Assembly (NCBI GenBank): GCA_964426915.1
Contig: CAYRTD010000018.1
Location: 1 to 42,069 of the forward strand
Reading direction: 5' to 3'
Origin: CAYRTD01 sp964426915
GTDB lineage: Bacteria; Bacteroidota; Bacteroidia; Bacteroidales; GCA-2748055
Length of the DNA: 42,069 nt
Shown piece by piece: positions 1-9,615 of the stretch. The position numbers and the translations under genes were made by a program. Position 1 is the first letter of the stretch; every line of letters starts with the position of its first letter. The notes under the pieces are model-generated. The model was not told where the DNA came from. It made no database searches and saw nothing but the letters and a program-made list of their open reading frames with translations.

Positions 1-262
1 CTGTCCATAATGTCCAAAATACTCATTCAGGGTTAATTTTAAGCGGTATTCGTGACCGCGTTCGCATAAAGCTTTAGCGGTTGCGAAGCTCGTTATCACT
101 CGGTTCTGCGTTGCTGCAAAAATTTTAAATCCTCGAATACATTAGTATACTGCGGTTTAAAATTTTTGCGCGCCTTGATCTTGAACATTAGCTTCGCTGA
201 GCTCACCGCCATTTGGCGGATTCGGTTATGATCCAGACACACGACTTTATTGACGGACACTA
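1..262. repeat. MITE-like repeat, copy A (left end cut by window edge)
   Basis: The left edge carries the family's left terminus and the right edge, at 243-262, reads as its near-inverse, so the element has terminal inverted repeats. Positions 183-237 are identical over 55 nt to 9713-9767 in copy B. A block at 88-102 recurs at 42055-42069 in copy D. Inside is a perfect 14-bp inverted repeat (116-129 with 156-169) and a small ccgcc/ggcgg hairpin. No ORF of any substance is present, so it is non-autonomous. The mobilising enzyme is unknown. Confidence 0.75.
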
Positions 263-306
263 AGTAGTGTTTGATTCAGAATATTGGCTTTACTCTTCCG
301 ATCAAA

Positions 307-362
307 TTCTTCTTTGACAGATTGCGAAAATTCGTTTGTTCGGTGTGTCTGTCAAAGAAGAA
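307..362 (-). terminator. Hairpin downstream of the T9SS-secreted PUL protein
   Basis: A perfect 15-bp inverted repeat (307-321 with 348-362) with a 26-nt loop begins 14 nt past the stop codon of the gene ending at 377. The position fits a transcription terminator or 3' stabilising hairpin for the PUL transcript. The arms contain tctgtca, which resembles the terminal repeat of the MITE family, so it may derive from such an element. Confidence 0.6.
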
Positions 363-376
363 CTAATATCCCCAGG

Positions 377-3300
377 TTATTTAAAAATTACTTTTTTACT
401 AATTCCACGTCCATCACTTAATATCAATCTTAACACATACAATCCTGGGAGTAAATTCGGGGCATGAACTGTTATAAGGTCCGGAGAAAATTCTAAATGA
501 TAACCTGCGGCTTCATAACCCTGCAATGTGACTAAATAGATTCTTTCAATCCTGTCTGATGCCTTGAGCTTTATCATAAGATATTCATGGGCGGGATTGG
601 GATAAATAAACATTGATACTTGTGTATCGTTAATAATTAAAGGAGTTGCCCACTGATCCGGTAATTGTTCTATCTGTTTTACTGATAGTTCACGGTTCCA
701 GATCTTAACTTCATCAACACTTCCAACCAGAGCATACTGGGTTTCAACCTTATCCATCCTGCCAATAGTGAGGGCTTTGGTGGATGGTAAAATATTCCCC
801 GTGAATTTTTTAAACGAATCGAGTATCCCATTCACATATAGCTCCATTGAATACCCTGTATACTGTGCCGTAACATGATAATAAGTGTCAGGGTCAACAG
901 GTTGTGAGCCATCCAGATCCATGACTCCTTCGTCTGTTTTTACTGTCCACCGCAAAATACCTTCGGGAGTAATTGATAGTTTATAACGTTGTTGCCATGA
1001 CCCGTGTGAAACAATAAATCTTTCCGTACCATATTGTTCGGGTTTAACCCAACAACTCAGACCTACAACTCCAGTAAAATTCAGGTCAGGGTGATTATCC
1101 GTGTATATAATATCATTACCGGAGCTGAACCGGTAAGCCAGCATTGGCATTTGCCTGGCATCTGCGGTTTTTGCCGGACCCGAAACCACGGCATGAAAAG
1201 CATCGCTCATGGCATTTTTATTATCAAAATCAAAAGGGTAATATATTAAAGGAGGCTGAATATTTAAAGTTGTGTCTTTTACAAGCACATCCAGGTTTGC
1301 TGTAGTGGTTAAAAAGTCCTTATTTGTAACTTCTATTGTAATGCGGTACACTCCAGGCTCCTCAGGAGCCTCCCATATCATATCAGAATTGCCGGACCCG
1401 TTTATCTCCCCGGCAGAAGTGTACCAAAAATAATCCAGTGTATCACCAGGAACCGGTTCAACCTCTACTGTAAAGATATTTACTCCACCTGTAGCTGTAA
1501 ATTTATTCTGAGTTTCGATAGCCTTAATCACTGGTGGCGATGTTATTCGATCAACAACTTCCACATGCAATGTATCTTCCGCAGTTTGTCCGTTTATGGT
1601 TATAATACATTTCACAATAAGCTCTCCGGGTAAAAGAGGGGCAGTAAGGCTTGCACTCAAAAGATCCTGTCCCTCAACAGGTTCTGAATTAATAAACCAT
1701 TCCACCTGCACCTGATCTGTGGGGCTTATGTTTCCCGGTTCGCAATAAGCTACAAAATCACTACTGGTAACAACTGGATTTTGGCTTACCGAAAGTGCTT
1801 TCACTCGAAGATTTTCCGGATACACATAACCGTAATTATAATCAAGAACAAGCTCACCGGCATAAAGCCGTCCTTCTTCCGCCTGTGGCACCAAATCAGC
1901 CGGATAAAAACGAATCAGCCTGACTTCTCCTGCCGGGATCGCCAGGAGGGCTGATCCGGACACAGTCGAAAACAAAATGCTTTCAGTGATGGCATCGTAT
2001 ACCCCAAAGGAACCTTCCGGGATTTGTAGTTCAATCTGCTTTGTTGTTGGAGTTGGATTATAATACAGGTATGAAACCAGCGACTGATCGCCATAAAAAT
2101 CAGTTTTGTTCAGATCGATTTGAATTATTTCCGGAACCGTAGTCGAACTGACAACTGCTGCCAGATATCCAACCGATGAACCGCTGTAGAGTGACAGATT
2201 GGTTTCTGCCCAACCACCCCGAATGGCATCTCCGGTGGCAAAAGGCTCCTTTCCCCCCCATGTTTCTTTCATTGATTCGTAAGGTATGGATGCCTGTGGA
2301 TTGTATTGTGACGCCCACTCATAACTGTCCTGATTGATCGGATGCAGGGCATCCGGGTAAAACAACCGGCTTGCATTTGTAAGATTCAACAACCATTTTG
2401 CCACAGCATGTGCATAGCGTTTATCGTATTTCGGCAGTGGGGCCAATGCGGCGGCCTGTTGAAAACCATTCATAACAAATGCGTAATCATTGCCATTGTC
2501 GTTGGCTTCACCAATCAGCCCTGAAACATCATACTCTCCCCATGTACCGACAATGGCTCCCCAACCCCGCAGGTCGCCACGGTTAAAACACCAGTCGAGC
2601 AACTTTTGAACAGGGTAAGCTGTGCCCTCTATTGCATTCATGCGCACCGCCGCCAGTGTTCCGTAGGGCAACTGAAGTTCATATGAGGGATTTGTTTCGA
2701 AACCTGCCAGAAAATCCATGGCCAACTGAGCTCCCTCAAAAAACATACGATTTCCGGTTTTGGTATAAGCATTATACAGCAACCATGCAATGCTTCCAGC
2801 CGACTCAGGTTCGGGAACACCGGTCGTTAAGGGCATGCCGGTGGCCAGGTCAAAGGCACGATAATTCATGTCAGGAATAGTCCAGGGGGTGGTACTCCCA
2901 CCAAGTTGCTTAACAGCGTACAACCACTGATTGGCAACCGATAAAAACTGGCTGTCAAATTCCGGTGCTGCATTGGGATATAAAGCCCTCAGCTGATAAA
3001 AATAAACATTTGGCATAATATCATACCACCAGTCATTTCCTGATGCAGCACCGTAATTATTGAGATATACCTGCTGGTTAATATCGCTGTTATAAAAGTC
3101 TATTATTTTGGCTACCCAATTCACCCCATCCTGGTTGCTTTTATCAATTCCTACCAGTGAAGCTCCAACAATTGAGGGAATAATATTAATGGCCTCTGCC
3201 TGATTTAAGTGAGCATCGGCGCCAACATAGGAATCCAGAAACACCGGAATGTTGTCCGGATAATTAAATTGTCCTTTACTACCCAACCGACCCAATGGCA

Positions 3301-3493
3301 AATAGTCACCCGTTTTATTAAAATCGTATATAAAACTATCGTAGGCCATGGCTATCGAACTCCAATCCCGCAAATCGAGTGGTGAAGGCAAATCGGGCAT
3401 CTGATCTATACGCGATACAGATAGTTGTCCCTGTTGCCCCAGGATGTTTAAAGGCAGAATAAAAAGAAGTAAAAGTTTTAAAATCCGTTTCAT
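377..3493 (-). CDS. T9SS-secreted multidomain protein of unrecognised catalytic family, with LamG domain
   Basis: A 1038-aa exported protein. A hydrophobic signal peptide covers about residues 1-20. Residues 24-530 match the 573-aa lipoprotein of the same locus through shared motifs: DQMPDLP (30-36), GIDK (115-118), DWWYD with PN following (154-162), YDVSGLIG (321-328), NASRLFYPD (373-381) and the LYSGSSVG stretch (435-442). Next come two Ig-like domains (about 565-650 and 655-740), a LamG/concanavalin-like domain (about 748-940), and a type IX tail (965-1038) with the YPNP motif and a terminal GxxxKK block. The repeated aromatic-rich helical character suggests an alpha/alpha-barrel carbohydrate-active enzyme, but I do not recognise the family. 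Its place at the end of a SusCD operon and its two binding-type modules suggest an extracellular enzyme that attacks the polysaccharide. The fold and catalytic role are inferred. Confidence 0.85.
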   Translation of the reverse strand: MKRILKLLLLFILPLNILGQQGQLSVSRIDQMPDLPSPLDLRDWSSIAMAYDSFIYDFNKTGDYLPLGRLGSKGQFNYPDNIPVFLDSYVGADAHLNQAEAINIIPSIVGASLVGIDKSNQDGVNWVAKIIDFYNSDINQQVYLNNYGAASGNDWWYDIMPNVYFYQLRALYPNAAPEFDSQFLSVANQWLYAVKQLGGSTTPWTIPDMNYRAFDLATGMPLTTGVPEPESAGSIAWLLYNAYTKTGNRMFFEGAQLAMDFLAGFETNPSYELQLPYGTLAAVRMNAIEGTAYPVQKLLDWCFNRGDLRGWGAIVGTWGEYDVSGLIGEANDNGNDYAFVMNGFQQAAALAPLPKYDKRYAHAVAKWLLNLTNASRLFYPDALHPINQDSYEWASQYNPQASIPYESMKETWGGKEPFATGDAIRGGWAETNLSLYSGSSVGYLAAVVSSTTVPEIIQIDLNKTDFYGDQSLVSYLYYNPTPTTKQIELQIPEGSFGVYDAITESILFSTVSGSALLAIPAGEVRLIRFYPADLVPQAEEGRLYAGELVLDYNYGYVYPENLRVKALSVSQNPVVTSSDFVAYCEPGNISPTDQVQVEWFINSEPVEGQDLLSASLTAPLLPGELIVKCIITINGQTAEDTLHVEVVDRITSPPVIKAIETQNKFTATGGVNIFTVEVEPVPGDTLDYFWYTSAGEINGSGNSDMIWEAPEEPGVYRITIEVTNKDFLTTTANLDVLVKDTTLNIQPPLIYYPFDFDNKNAMSDAFHAVVSGPAKTADARQMPMLAYRFSSGNDIIYTDNHPDLNFTGVVGLSCWVKPEQYGTERFIVSHGSWQQRYKLSITPEGILRWTVKTDEGVMDLDGSQPVDPDTYYHVTAQYTGYSMELYVNGILDSFKKFTGNILPSTKALTIGRMDKVETQYALVGSVDEVKIWNRELSVKQIEQLPDQWATPLIINDTQVSMFIYPNPAHEYLMIKLKASDRIERIYLVTLQGYEAAGYHLEFSPDLITVHAPNLLPGLYVLRLILSDGRGISKKVIFK

Positions 3494-3612
3494 CAGAATA
3501 AAAATAAATCAATTAATAAGAGTGGCCAGTACCAGATGTAAAGCGGATCGTCATGTAGTCCGTAAATCCGGACCCTGTCTATAAAAACATCCCCTTACTA
3601 TCCTTTTCCATA

Positions 3613-3663
3613 AAGAAGGCTCAACTTGCTTTTCAATTGCGAAAAGATATGTTGAGCCTTCTT
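3613..3663 (-). terminator. Nested hairpin after the LamG lipoprotein gene
   Basis: A perfect 13-bp stem (3613-3625 with 3651-3663) encloses a second 6-bp stem (3629-3634 with 3641-3646). On the minus strand it lies between the stop of the LamG lipoprotein (3751) and the start of the secreted enzyme (3493). It is followed by a weak T-rich run. It may attenuate transcription so that the last PUL gene is expressed at a lower level. Confidence 0.6.
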
Positions 3664-3676
3664 CTGACATCCTGCA

Positions 3677-3722
3677 AGTGTCTGTCAATAATGTCAATTG
3701 ATTCTACTTTAATGACAGACTT
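3677..3722. repeat. Solo terminal-repeat hairpin of the MITE family
   Basis: The left part matches the family left end (agtgtctgtc followed by aataatgtc). The right part ends in an inverted copy (aatgacagac), with almost no interior between them. It is probably a deletion derivative in which only the two termini remain. Confidence 0.45.
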
Positions 3723-3750
3723 TACCTATCTATGAAAGATTTACCAGCTG

Positions 3751-4815
3751 TCAGGGCTTTTCATCGTTATACAATTTTGAAACCTGACCATCGGTAAGGG
3801 CAATATTGTATATCTTTAGTTCATCAATGGATCCTTTGAAATAACCCAGGTTATCGGCATTGGTCCATTCCATAAAATTAGCAGCAAGCTCAGCATCTGT
3901 AGCAACACAACCTATAATAAACGGCTGAGGATCCTCGAGGGTTTGAGTAAGAGGTCCGATTCCTTTATTGTCTTCGGTCCATGTTTTGGTAAGCGTACCA
4001 TCAACATAAAACTTCAATTCGTTGGTTGTGCCATTTACAGAAACTACAACATGATTCCACTGATTAGCTTTAATAGAATTATCGGTTTCGTTATCAGCAT
4101 CAATAATGCCACCATCAACCTTTTTATATGTAAAAAATGGTTTACCTGCTCCCTGAGTTTGAAGCTTATATCCATTCCAGTAATTTTGCGAAACAATGTA
4201 GTTATGCTCATAGAGTTCTGTCGGATTAATCCATACAGAAATAGTTATGTCCGCAGGTAAAAAACTGGTTGTATAAGGCACCTCAAGGTGAGCACCTTTA
4301 TCAAGTACCACTGCACCACCGCTTACTCCGGTGCCCCATGTAGGCGACATGGCATCATCGCCAAGAATAACTGCATTTCCACTGGCAAAAGTCGCGACAT
4401 GTTCATTGGACGAAAATCCGGTGGCCGTAGTACCTGATCCCTCATCAAAATGCCAGCCGGCAGTGAGGTACAATGATTCATCGATAAACCCATAAGCCTG
4501 AGACTCAAAGGTATTAATAGCTTCAGTTAACTGTACAATCAGGTTATCTATTTCCTCCTGAGTAAGTTTTTCATCTGAAGCTGTCTTTACCGTTTGCAGG
4601 GTAGTGTTGAAATCATCAATAGCTGCCTGCGGATAATCAGCAGAATTGGCTTCTGAGGCAAGTGCCTCAGCCTGAGTTATTAATGCATTGAGTTCGGTTT
4701 TATCGCCCTCAACGATATCGTCATCGTCATCTTCGCATGATGAAAGCACCATGGAGAAACTTACAGCAATCATTAGCAGAAAATACTGCCATCTAATCAT
4801 TTTTTTTGTTTTCAT
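3751..4815 (-). CDS. Surface lipoprotein with helical segment and LamG domain (SGBP-like)
   Basis: A 354-aa protein. The signal peptide ends in the lipobox VLSSC, with Cys27 as the lipidated residue. It is followed at once by a run of Glu and Asp (28-33), the acidic signal that sends Bacteroidota lipoproteins to the outer face of the outer membrane. Residues 38-108 are Ala/Glu-rich and helical, resembling short FIVAR/sugar-binding helical modules. Residues 115-350 form a LamG/concanavalin A-like domain sharing the IVSQ...GYKL and GSIDELKIYN blocks with the LamG domain of the downstream secreted protein. The gene lies directly downstream of SusD, where surface glycan-binding proteins usually sit, so a glycan-binding role is inferred. 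A catalytic role cannot be excluded, since GH16-like folds also belong to this superfamily, but no EXDXXE motif was seen. Confidence 0.85.
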   Translation of the reverse strand: MKTKKMIRWQYFLLMIAVSFSMVLSSCEDDDDDIVEGDKTELNALITQAEALASEANSADYPQAAIDDFNTTLQTVKTASDEKLTQEEIDNLIVQLTEAINTFESQAYGFIDESLYLTAGWHFDEGSGTTATGFSSNEHVATFASGNAVILGDDAMSPTWGTGVSGGAVVLDKGAHLEVPYTTSFLPADITISVWINPTELYEHNYIVSQNYWNGYKLQTQGAGKPFFTYKKVDGGIIDADNETDNSIKANQWNHVVVSVNGTTNELKFYVDGTLTKTWTEDNKGIGPLTQTLEDPQPFIIGCVATDAELAANFMEWTNADNLGYFKGSIDELKIYNIALTDGQVSKLYNDEKP

Positions 4816-4863
4816 AATGTAAAAGTTTTAATTGTAAATTAATGTTGAAAGTATAAATAAATC

Positions 4864-6426
4864 TTATGGAGTAATAGCTTGATTCGCATCTATTTCGGAC
4901 TGAGGCACAGGTAAATAACGTTTTGTTTCAAAATTAAAATCGGGTCCGAGAGCAGTTTCTGCCACTATTTTTCCCCATCGCATCAAATCGAAATACCGGT
5001 GAAATTCCTGTGCCAGCTCAACCCTGCGTTCGTTTTGAATAGCAGTACGAAGCAAGGATTGGTTGGTTATAGTGATATCTGCCAGCAAACCGGCCGGCAA
5101 AGTACCTTTGTAACTGTTACGTGCCCGCTGCCGGACCCTGTTTAGATTAGTAAGGGCAGAATCGGGCTTATTGATCTCATTAAATGCCTCAGCCTTTAAA
5201 AGCAAAACATCAGCGTACCGCAGGTAGATGTAGTTCAGATCGCCATCGCCTTTAAGCGAAGAGGGAACCTGGTTAAGCGGCTGTTGATGCTTTTTAGTTA
5301 GATAACCGGTAGGCGACCAGCCCGCATTGAAGGGTTCACCATTCAACCAAAGTGAGCCACTTCGTCCAATTGAAGCATCGAGACGCGGATCGACCATGGC
5401 AGGTGAACTTTTTTCAAAAGCATCAACCAGACTTTGAGTAGGAGCATTAAAATAATAACCACCCTCGGGTGCCGGGGCAAACCATTGGTTCAGTGCATTA
5501 CCGGCAAAAGGCACTTGTCCTGAAAGGTGCTGGATCTCTACAATTGATTCGGAGCTATTTTCATTTTCCAGTGTAAAAACAGAGGCATAGTCTGGAAGCA
5601 GATTATATTCTTCCAGGGCTTCCATTTCATGGAAATAGTCGATAGCAACCGCCCAGTTTTCCTGGTAAATATTAATTTTACCCAACATGGCCAGTGCAGC
5701 CCCCTTTGTCATTCGTCCGGTTTCAGAAGGGCTGTAAACTACCGGTAAAACATCAGCAGCTTCAATTAGATCCTTCTCTATTTGCTGATAAATAAGGTCT
5801 ATGTTGGTAAGCGGCACGTGTATGGCTTCTGCCGTTACCTGTGGCAAAAGTTTTAAGGGAACTTTTCCGAAAATATTCACCAGGTTGAAGTAGGTATATG
5901 CCCTGATAAATTTTGCTTCTCCCACCAAACGATTTTTTAGTTCCGTTTCCATGGGTATATCGGGCACATGGGCAATCACATTGTTGGCACGTGCAATGGC
6001 CTCATAGGCAAAGCTCCAGTAATTATTAACGATGCCGTTATTGGCATCAACATTAAACTCATCAATGTAGGCAATTTCAGCCTGATCGCCGGGATTGCCG
6101 CCTTTAACGGCATCGTTGGAGGCTACATCGCCAAAAACCCATATTGCATTATTAAAATTACTGAACGAAATGGCATTATAAACCCCGTTCACCGCCTGTA
6201 TGGCTTGTTTGTCGTTTTTGTAGAAAGTATCGGACGAAAAAGTTCCTTTAAGGTCTTCTGTTAAAAATTCGCTACAGGCGCTAAACATCAAAGCAAACAG
6301 GAACAATCCTAATAACAGGGCCGTTATCCTGTTGTCCGATCCCTTTGGTTTTCCACCGTGAAACCAAACCATAACCAGTTTTTTACTATTTTTTTTCATC
6401 TGTATATATTTATATTTTATTTTCAT
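4864..6426 (-). CDS. SusD/RagB-family outer-membrane glycan-binding lipoprotein
   Basis: A 520-aa protein that would cap the SusC transporter and bind the glycan at the cell surface. The mature N-terminus starts at Cys51 (lipobox MFSAC) and reads CSEFLTEDLKG, typical of SusD. The helical TPR-like scaffold follows, with the GMLGKINIYQ-like and YADVLLLKAEAFNE segments and the C-terminal NERRVELAQEFHRYFDLMRW block characteristic of the family. The region before the hydrophobic stretch is unusually long, about 33 residues, so Met10 or Met19 may be the true start. It begins 18 nt after the SusC stop codon, consistent with one transcript. Substrate specificity cannot be read from the sequence. Confidence 0.95.
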   Translation of the reverse strand: MKIKYKYIQMKKNSKKLVMVWFHGGKPKGSDNRITALLLGLFLFALMFSACSEFLTEDLKGTFSSDTFYKNDKQAIQAVNGVYNAISFSNFNNAIWVFGDVASNDAVKGGNPGDQAEIAYIDEFNVDANNGIVNNYWSFAYEAIARANNVIAHVPDIPMETELKNRLVGEAKFIRAYTYFNLVNIFGKVPLKLLPQVTAEAIHVPLTNIDLIYQQIEKDLIEAADVLPVVYSPSETGRMTKGAALAMLGKINIYQENWAVAIDYFHEMEALEEYNLLPDYASVFTLENENSSESIVEIQHLSGQVPFAGNALNQWFAPAPEGGYYFNAPTQSLVDAFEKSSPAMVDPRLDASIGRSGSLWLNGEPFNAGWSPTGYLTKKHQQPLNQVPSSLKGDGDLNYIYLRYADVLLLKAEAFNEINKPDSALTNLNRVRQRARNSYKGTLPAGLLADITITNQSLLRTAIQNERRVELAQEFHRYFDLMRWGKIVAETALGPDFNFETKRYLPVPQSEIDANQAITP

Positions 6427-6444
6427 TTCAGATAAACCTTCTCA

Positions 6445-9400
6445 TTAAAATGTAATATCAACGCCAAACATAAGTGTCATGGCCGAGGGATAGGTCCCCC
6501 AGTCGATACCCGCAGCACGATCGCCTTCTCCTTTTGAATTATCGCTTACCGTCATTTCCGGATCCAATCCTGAATACCGGGTGAATGTAAACAGGTTTGT
6601 AGCGGATATATATATTCGTGCCTGTTTAATGCCTGCCGCTTGAAATGTGTTTTCGGGTATAGTGTATCCCAATTGTGTATTTTTCAGCCGCAGGTACGAT
6701 CCGTCTTCCAGAAAACGCGATGAAGGTCTTGCATTGTTCGACTTGGATATCCAGGATGCTCTGGGCTGGGTATCGGAAGTTCCTTTGCCGGTCCATCGCT
6801 CATCAAAATAACGCTGTGTAACCGGAAACCCACGGTAAAAGCCCTCGATATCCTGATTTATCTGAACATAAATCTTATTGCCGTAAACACCCTGAAAAAA
6901 CAAATTGAGATCAAAATTTTTATAACCTCCGGTCATATTCAGTCCGGCGATAAGCTTCGGTATCGCGCTACCGAGGTGAACCCTGTCTTTATTATCAATG
7001 CGCCCGTCTTTAAAATTATCTTTGAATTTCACATCTCCCGGCTTAATGCCGTTTCCTTGAAATGCAGAAAGTAATATTTCTGTTTCATCCTGAAATATGC
7101 CGTCCATTTCAAGCAGGTAAAACGAACCGATTGGATGGCCAACTTCGGTTTTTGTAGCATATACACCCGATTCCACAATACCACCTGGCAAAGGAGCATC
7201 GAGTTTAAGTACTTCGTTAGCCAGGTAGGTAACATTTCCGTCTATTGAATAATGCCATTTTGCCCTGGATTGACGGTAACCGGCTTCCAGTTCAATACCC
7301 GTATTCAGCACCGAACCACTGTTGATCCATGCTGATTCGGCGTATCCGGTTGAGGGGGGATTTGGCGCTTTAACAAGCATGTTTTCCGTAACCTTATAAA
7401 AATAATCCAAAGAAAAAGTAAAAGCATTCTGTAAAAGATATACATCCAGGCCGCCATTATACTGGTAACTGGTTTCCCACATCAGGTCCTCATTTCCCAG
7501 TGAAGACTGGACATATCCTGCCTGTAAAACGCCACCAAAGGGGTAATCATAATAAGGTGATATCCTGTCGCTATAGGCATAGAGGTCTATCTCCTGATTT
7601 CCAATGGCACCGTACCCCGCCCGCAATTTTAAACCGGAAAGCCAGTCAACATCCTGAAGAAAGGCTTCTTCACTGATTGCCCATCCTGCAGATACTGAAT
7701 AAAAGGTACCCCATTTTCTTTCCTTGGTAAATCTCGACGATCCATCGCGCCTCAGAGTACCCGAAAGAAAATATTTTGAGTTAAAGGCATAATTTGTCCT
7801 CCCAAAAAAAGAAGCCAGGGTTGAGGTAAATTCACTCTGGCTGCTTAATGCATCTCCTGTACCATTGCCAATATAAATAAGTTCGGCCTGTTCGACCGGG
7901 AAATCGGAATCATTGGCATAATAGATTTTCCCGTTGTTACTGATGGCCTCAAATCCAAGCAAAGCCGAAAACTCGTGTGCTTCGCCAAAGCTTGTTTCGT
8001 AGTTAAGCAGATTATTCACCGTCCAGTTGGAAATCCTCTCATTTACAATATTCAGACTGTTACGGGCATTAATACGGTCCAAAGTTCCCCATGTAGGGTT
8101 GAATCTCCGGCTGTTTGAATTTCTGTAATCCATCCCGGCATTGGTTGTTAGTTCAATTTTTTCATGCAGCTTGATGGTGAAAAAAGCTTTTCCGAGATAG
8201 CTGTCATCTTTACGATTATTATCGTTATAATACGTCATCCCGATAGGATTGTATCCATCACCAAGAAAGGAATCATATACCTGCCTTCCGAAATATTCAG
8301 CAGGACGATCCACAAAGCTGCCATCATCAAACCTTACAGGGATGGCCGGATTGCGAAAAAAAGCATAACGTATTACACTGCCACCGTTACCTCCAAGCCC
8401 ATCGCCCGAACTACCTATTATATCAGTAGAAGACAACCCGGCGAGCATATTAATGCCAGCGGTAAGCCATTTGTTTACGTCGGTAGTTACATCCACCTTA
8501 ACCGTCCCACGGGTATATCCGCTACCCTTCACAATACCCTGTTGATCGAAAAAGGAAGTTGACAACCTGAAGCTGGTGGATTCATTTCCTCCCGAGAGTG
8601 ATAGCTCATGCGAATTTATGGGTGCTATTTGAAGTAATTCATCAAGATAATTTACATTATCAAAGGCTTCGGCATCGGCCGGGGTAATTAAACTTCGATG
8701 CAATCCTGCAGGGAGATTGGTATTATCGTTTATTGCTGCTTCATTGTATATGGTAATATAATCTGCGGTATTAACCATATCGGTTAGTCTGATGGCCTGT
8801 TGAATACCGGTTTGCCCGTTATATACCACCCGTGTTTCCCCTTTTTTTCCTTTTTTAGTGGTAATTAGTACCACACCATTGTTTGATCGCGAACCGTAAA
8901 TAGCTGCTGCTGAAGCATCTTTTAGTACCGTAACACTCTCAATATCGGCTGGTGAAAGTATATTGAGTGCATCTGAAGTAGCAATTCCATCAACGATATA
9001 TAGCGGGCTGTTGCTTGAATTAATTGAACCCGCACCCCGGATGCGCACCGACACACCATCCCCCGGTGCCCCCGTATTTTGAGTTACCTGCACACCGGCC
9101 GCCCTGCCCTGCAAGGCCTGATCAATACCTGCAACCGGCATCTTTGATAGTTCTTCGGTGTCAACACTGGAAACTGCGCCAAGAACATTGCGTTTTTTTG
9201 TCGTTCCATAGCCAATCACAACCAGTTCATCGAGTAAAAATTCTTCGGAATTGAGTGATACATCCACTACGGTTCTGTCACCCAATGTCTGCTCAACCCT
9301 CTCGTAGCCAATGTATGAAAACACCAGTACAGATGTATCCGATAGCAAATCAGATTCGAGATTATAGGTGCCATCTATGTTCGTAATTGCACCTGCAGAT

Positions 9401-9537
9401 GTGCCTTTTATCTGAACTGTAACGCCAATAAGCGCTTCGCCCGTTTTTTCATCGGTTACAGTTCCCTGGACTGCACGCTGGCTGTAAGCTGTTTGAAATG
9501 CCAGCAAAATTAATGGAAGAAAGATAAATCGTTTCAT
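6445..9537 (-). CDS. SusC/RagA-family TonB-dependent outer-membrane transporter
   Basis: A 1030-aa TonB-dependent channel that imports oligosaccharides across the outer membrane with its SusD partner. A signal peptide covers residues 1-19 (cleavage after AYS). A carboxypeptidase-regulatory-like beta domain follows at 22-105 (VQGTVTDEKTGEALIGVTV). The TonB-box region and plug contain LDELVVIGYGT, the signature YIVDGI, and ESVTVLKDASAAAIYGSR. The rest is a 22-stranded barrel ending in an aromatic C-terminal residue (ITF), as expected for an outer-membrane beta barrel. Length is normal for the family. A 270-nt gap containing MITE copy B separates it from the upstream lipoprotein gene, so it may have its own promoter or be separated from the upstream genes by the repeat's hairpins. 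Confidence 0.96.
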   Translation of the reverse strand: MKRFIFLPLILLAFQTAYSQRAVQGTVTDEKTGEALIGVTVQIKGTSAGAITNIDGTYNLESDLLSDTSVLVFSYIGYERVEQTLGDRTVVDVSLNSEEFLLDELVVIGYGTTKKRNVLGAVSSVDTEELSKMPVAGIDQALQGRAAGVQVTQNTGAPGDGVSVRIRGAGSINSSNSPLYIVDGIATSDALNILSPADIESVTVLKDASAAAIYGSRSNNGVVLITTKKGKKGETRVVYNGQTGIQQAIRLTDMVNTADYITIYNEAAINDNTNLPAGLHRSLITPADAEAFDNVNYLDELLQIAPINSHELSLSGGNESTSFRLSTSFFDQQGIVKGSGYTRGTVKVDVTTDVNKWLTAGINMLAGLSSTDIIGSSGDGLGGNGGSVIRYAFFRNPAIPVRFDDGSFVDRPAEYFGRQVYDSFLGDGYNPIGMTYYNDNNRKDDSYLGKAFFTIKLHEKIELTTNAGMDYRNSNSRRFNPTWGTLDRINARNSLNIVNERISNWTVNNLLNYETSFGEAHEFSALLGFEAISNNGKIYYANDSDFPVEQAELIYIGNGTGDALSSQSEFTSTLASFFGRTNYAFNSKYFLSGTLRRDGSSRFTKERKWGTFYSVSAGWAISEEAFLQDVDWLSGLKLRAGYGAIGNQEIDLYAYSDRISPYYDYPFGGVLQAGYVQSSLGNEDLMWETSYQYNGGLDVYLLQNAFTFSLDYFYKVTENMLVKAPNPPSTGYAESAWINSGSVLNTGIELEAGYRQSRAKWHYSIDGNVTYLANEVLKLDAPLPGGIVESGVYATKTEVGHPIGSFYLLEMDGIFQDETEILLSAFQGNGIKPGDVKFKDNFKDGRIDNKDRVHLGSAIPKLIAGLNMTGGYKNFDLNLFFQGVYGNKIYVQINQDIEGFYRGFPVTQRYFDERWTGKGTSDTQPRASWISKSNNARPSSRFLEDGSYLRLKNTQLGYTIPENTFQAAGIKQARIYISATNLFTFTRYSGLDPEMTVSDNSKGEGDRAAGIDWGTYPSAMTLMFGVDITF

Positions 9538-9615
9538 TCGAATAAATCTTAGGTAAACATTTATTTAATTTTATATTATTTGTTAGCAGCTCTGTAGCTG
9601 GCTTTTCAAATTATT

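Noticed and set aside
8164..8562. 132-codon plus-strand open frame opposite SusC
   Set aside because: It is antisense to the SusC barrel, with no motif and no start context.
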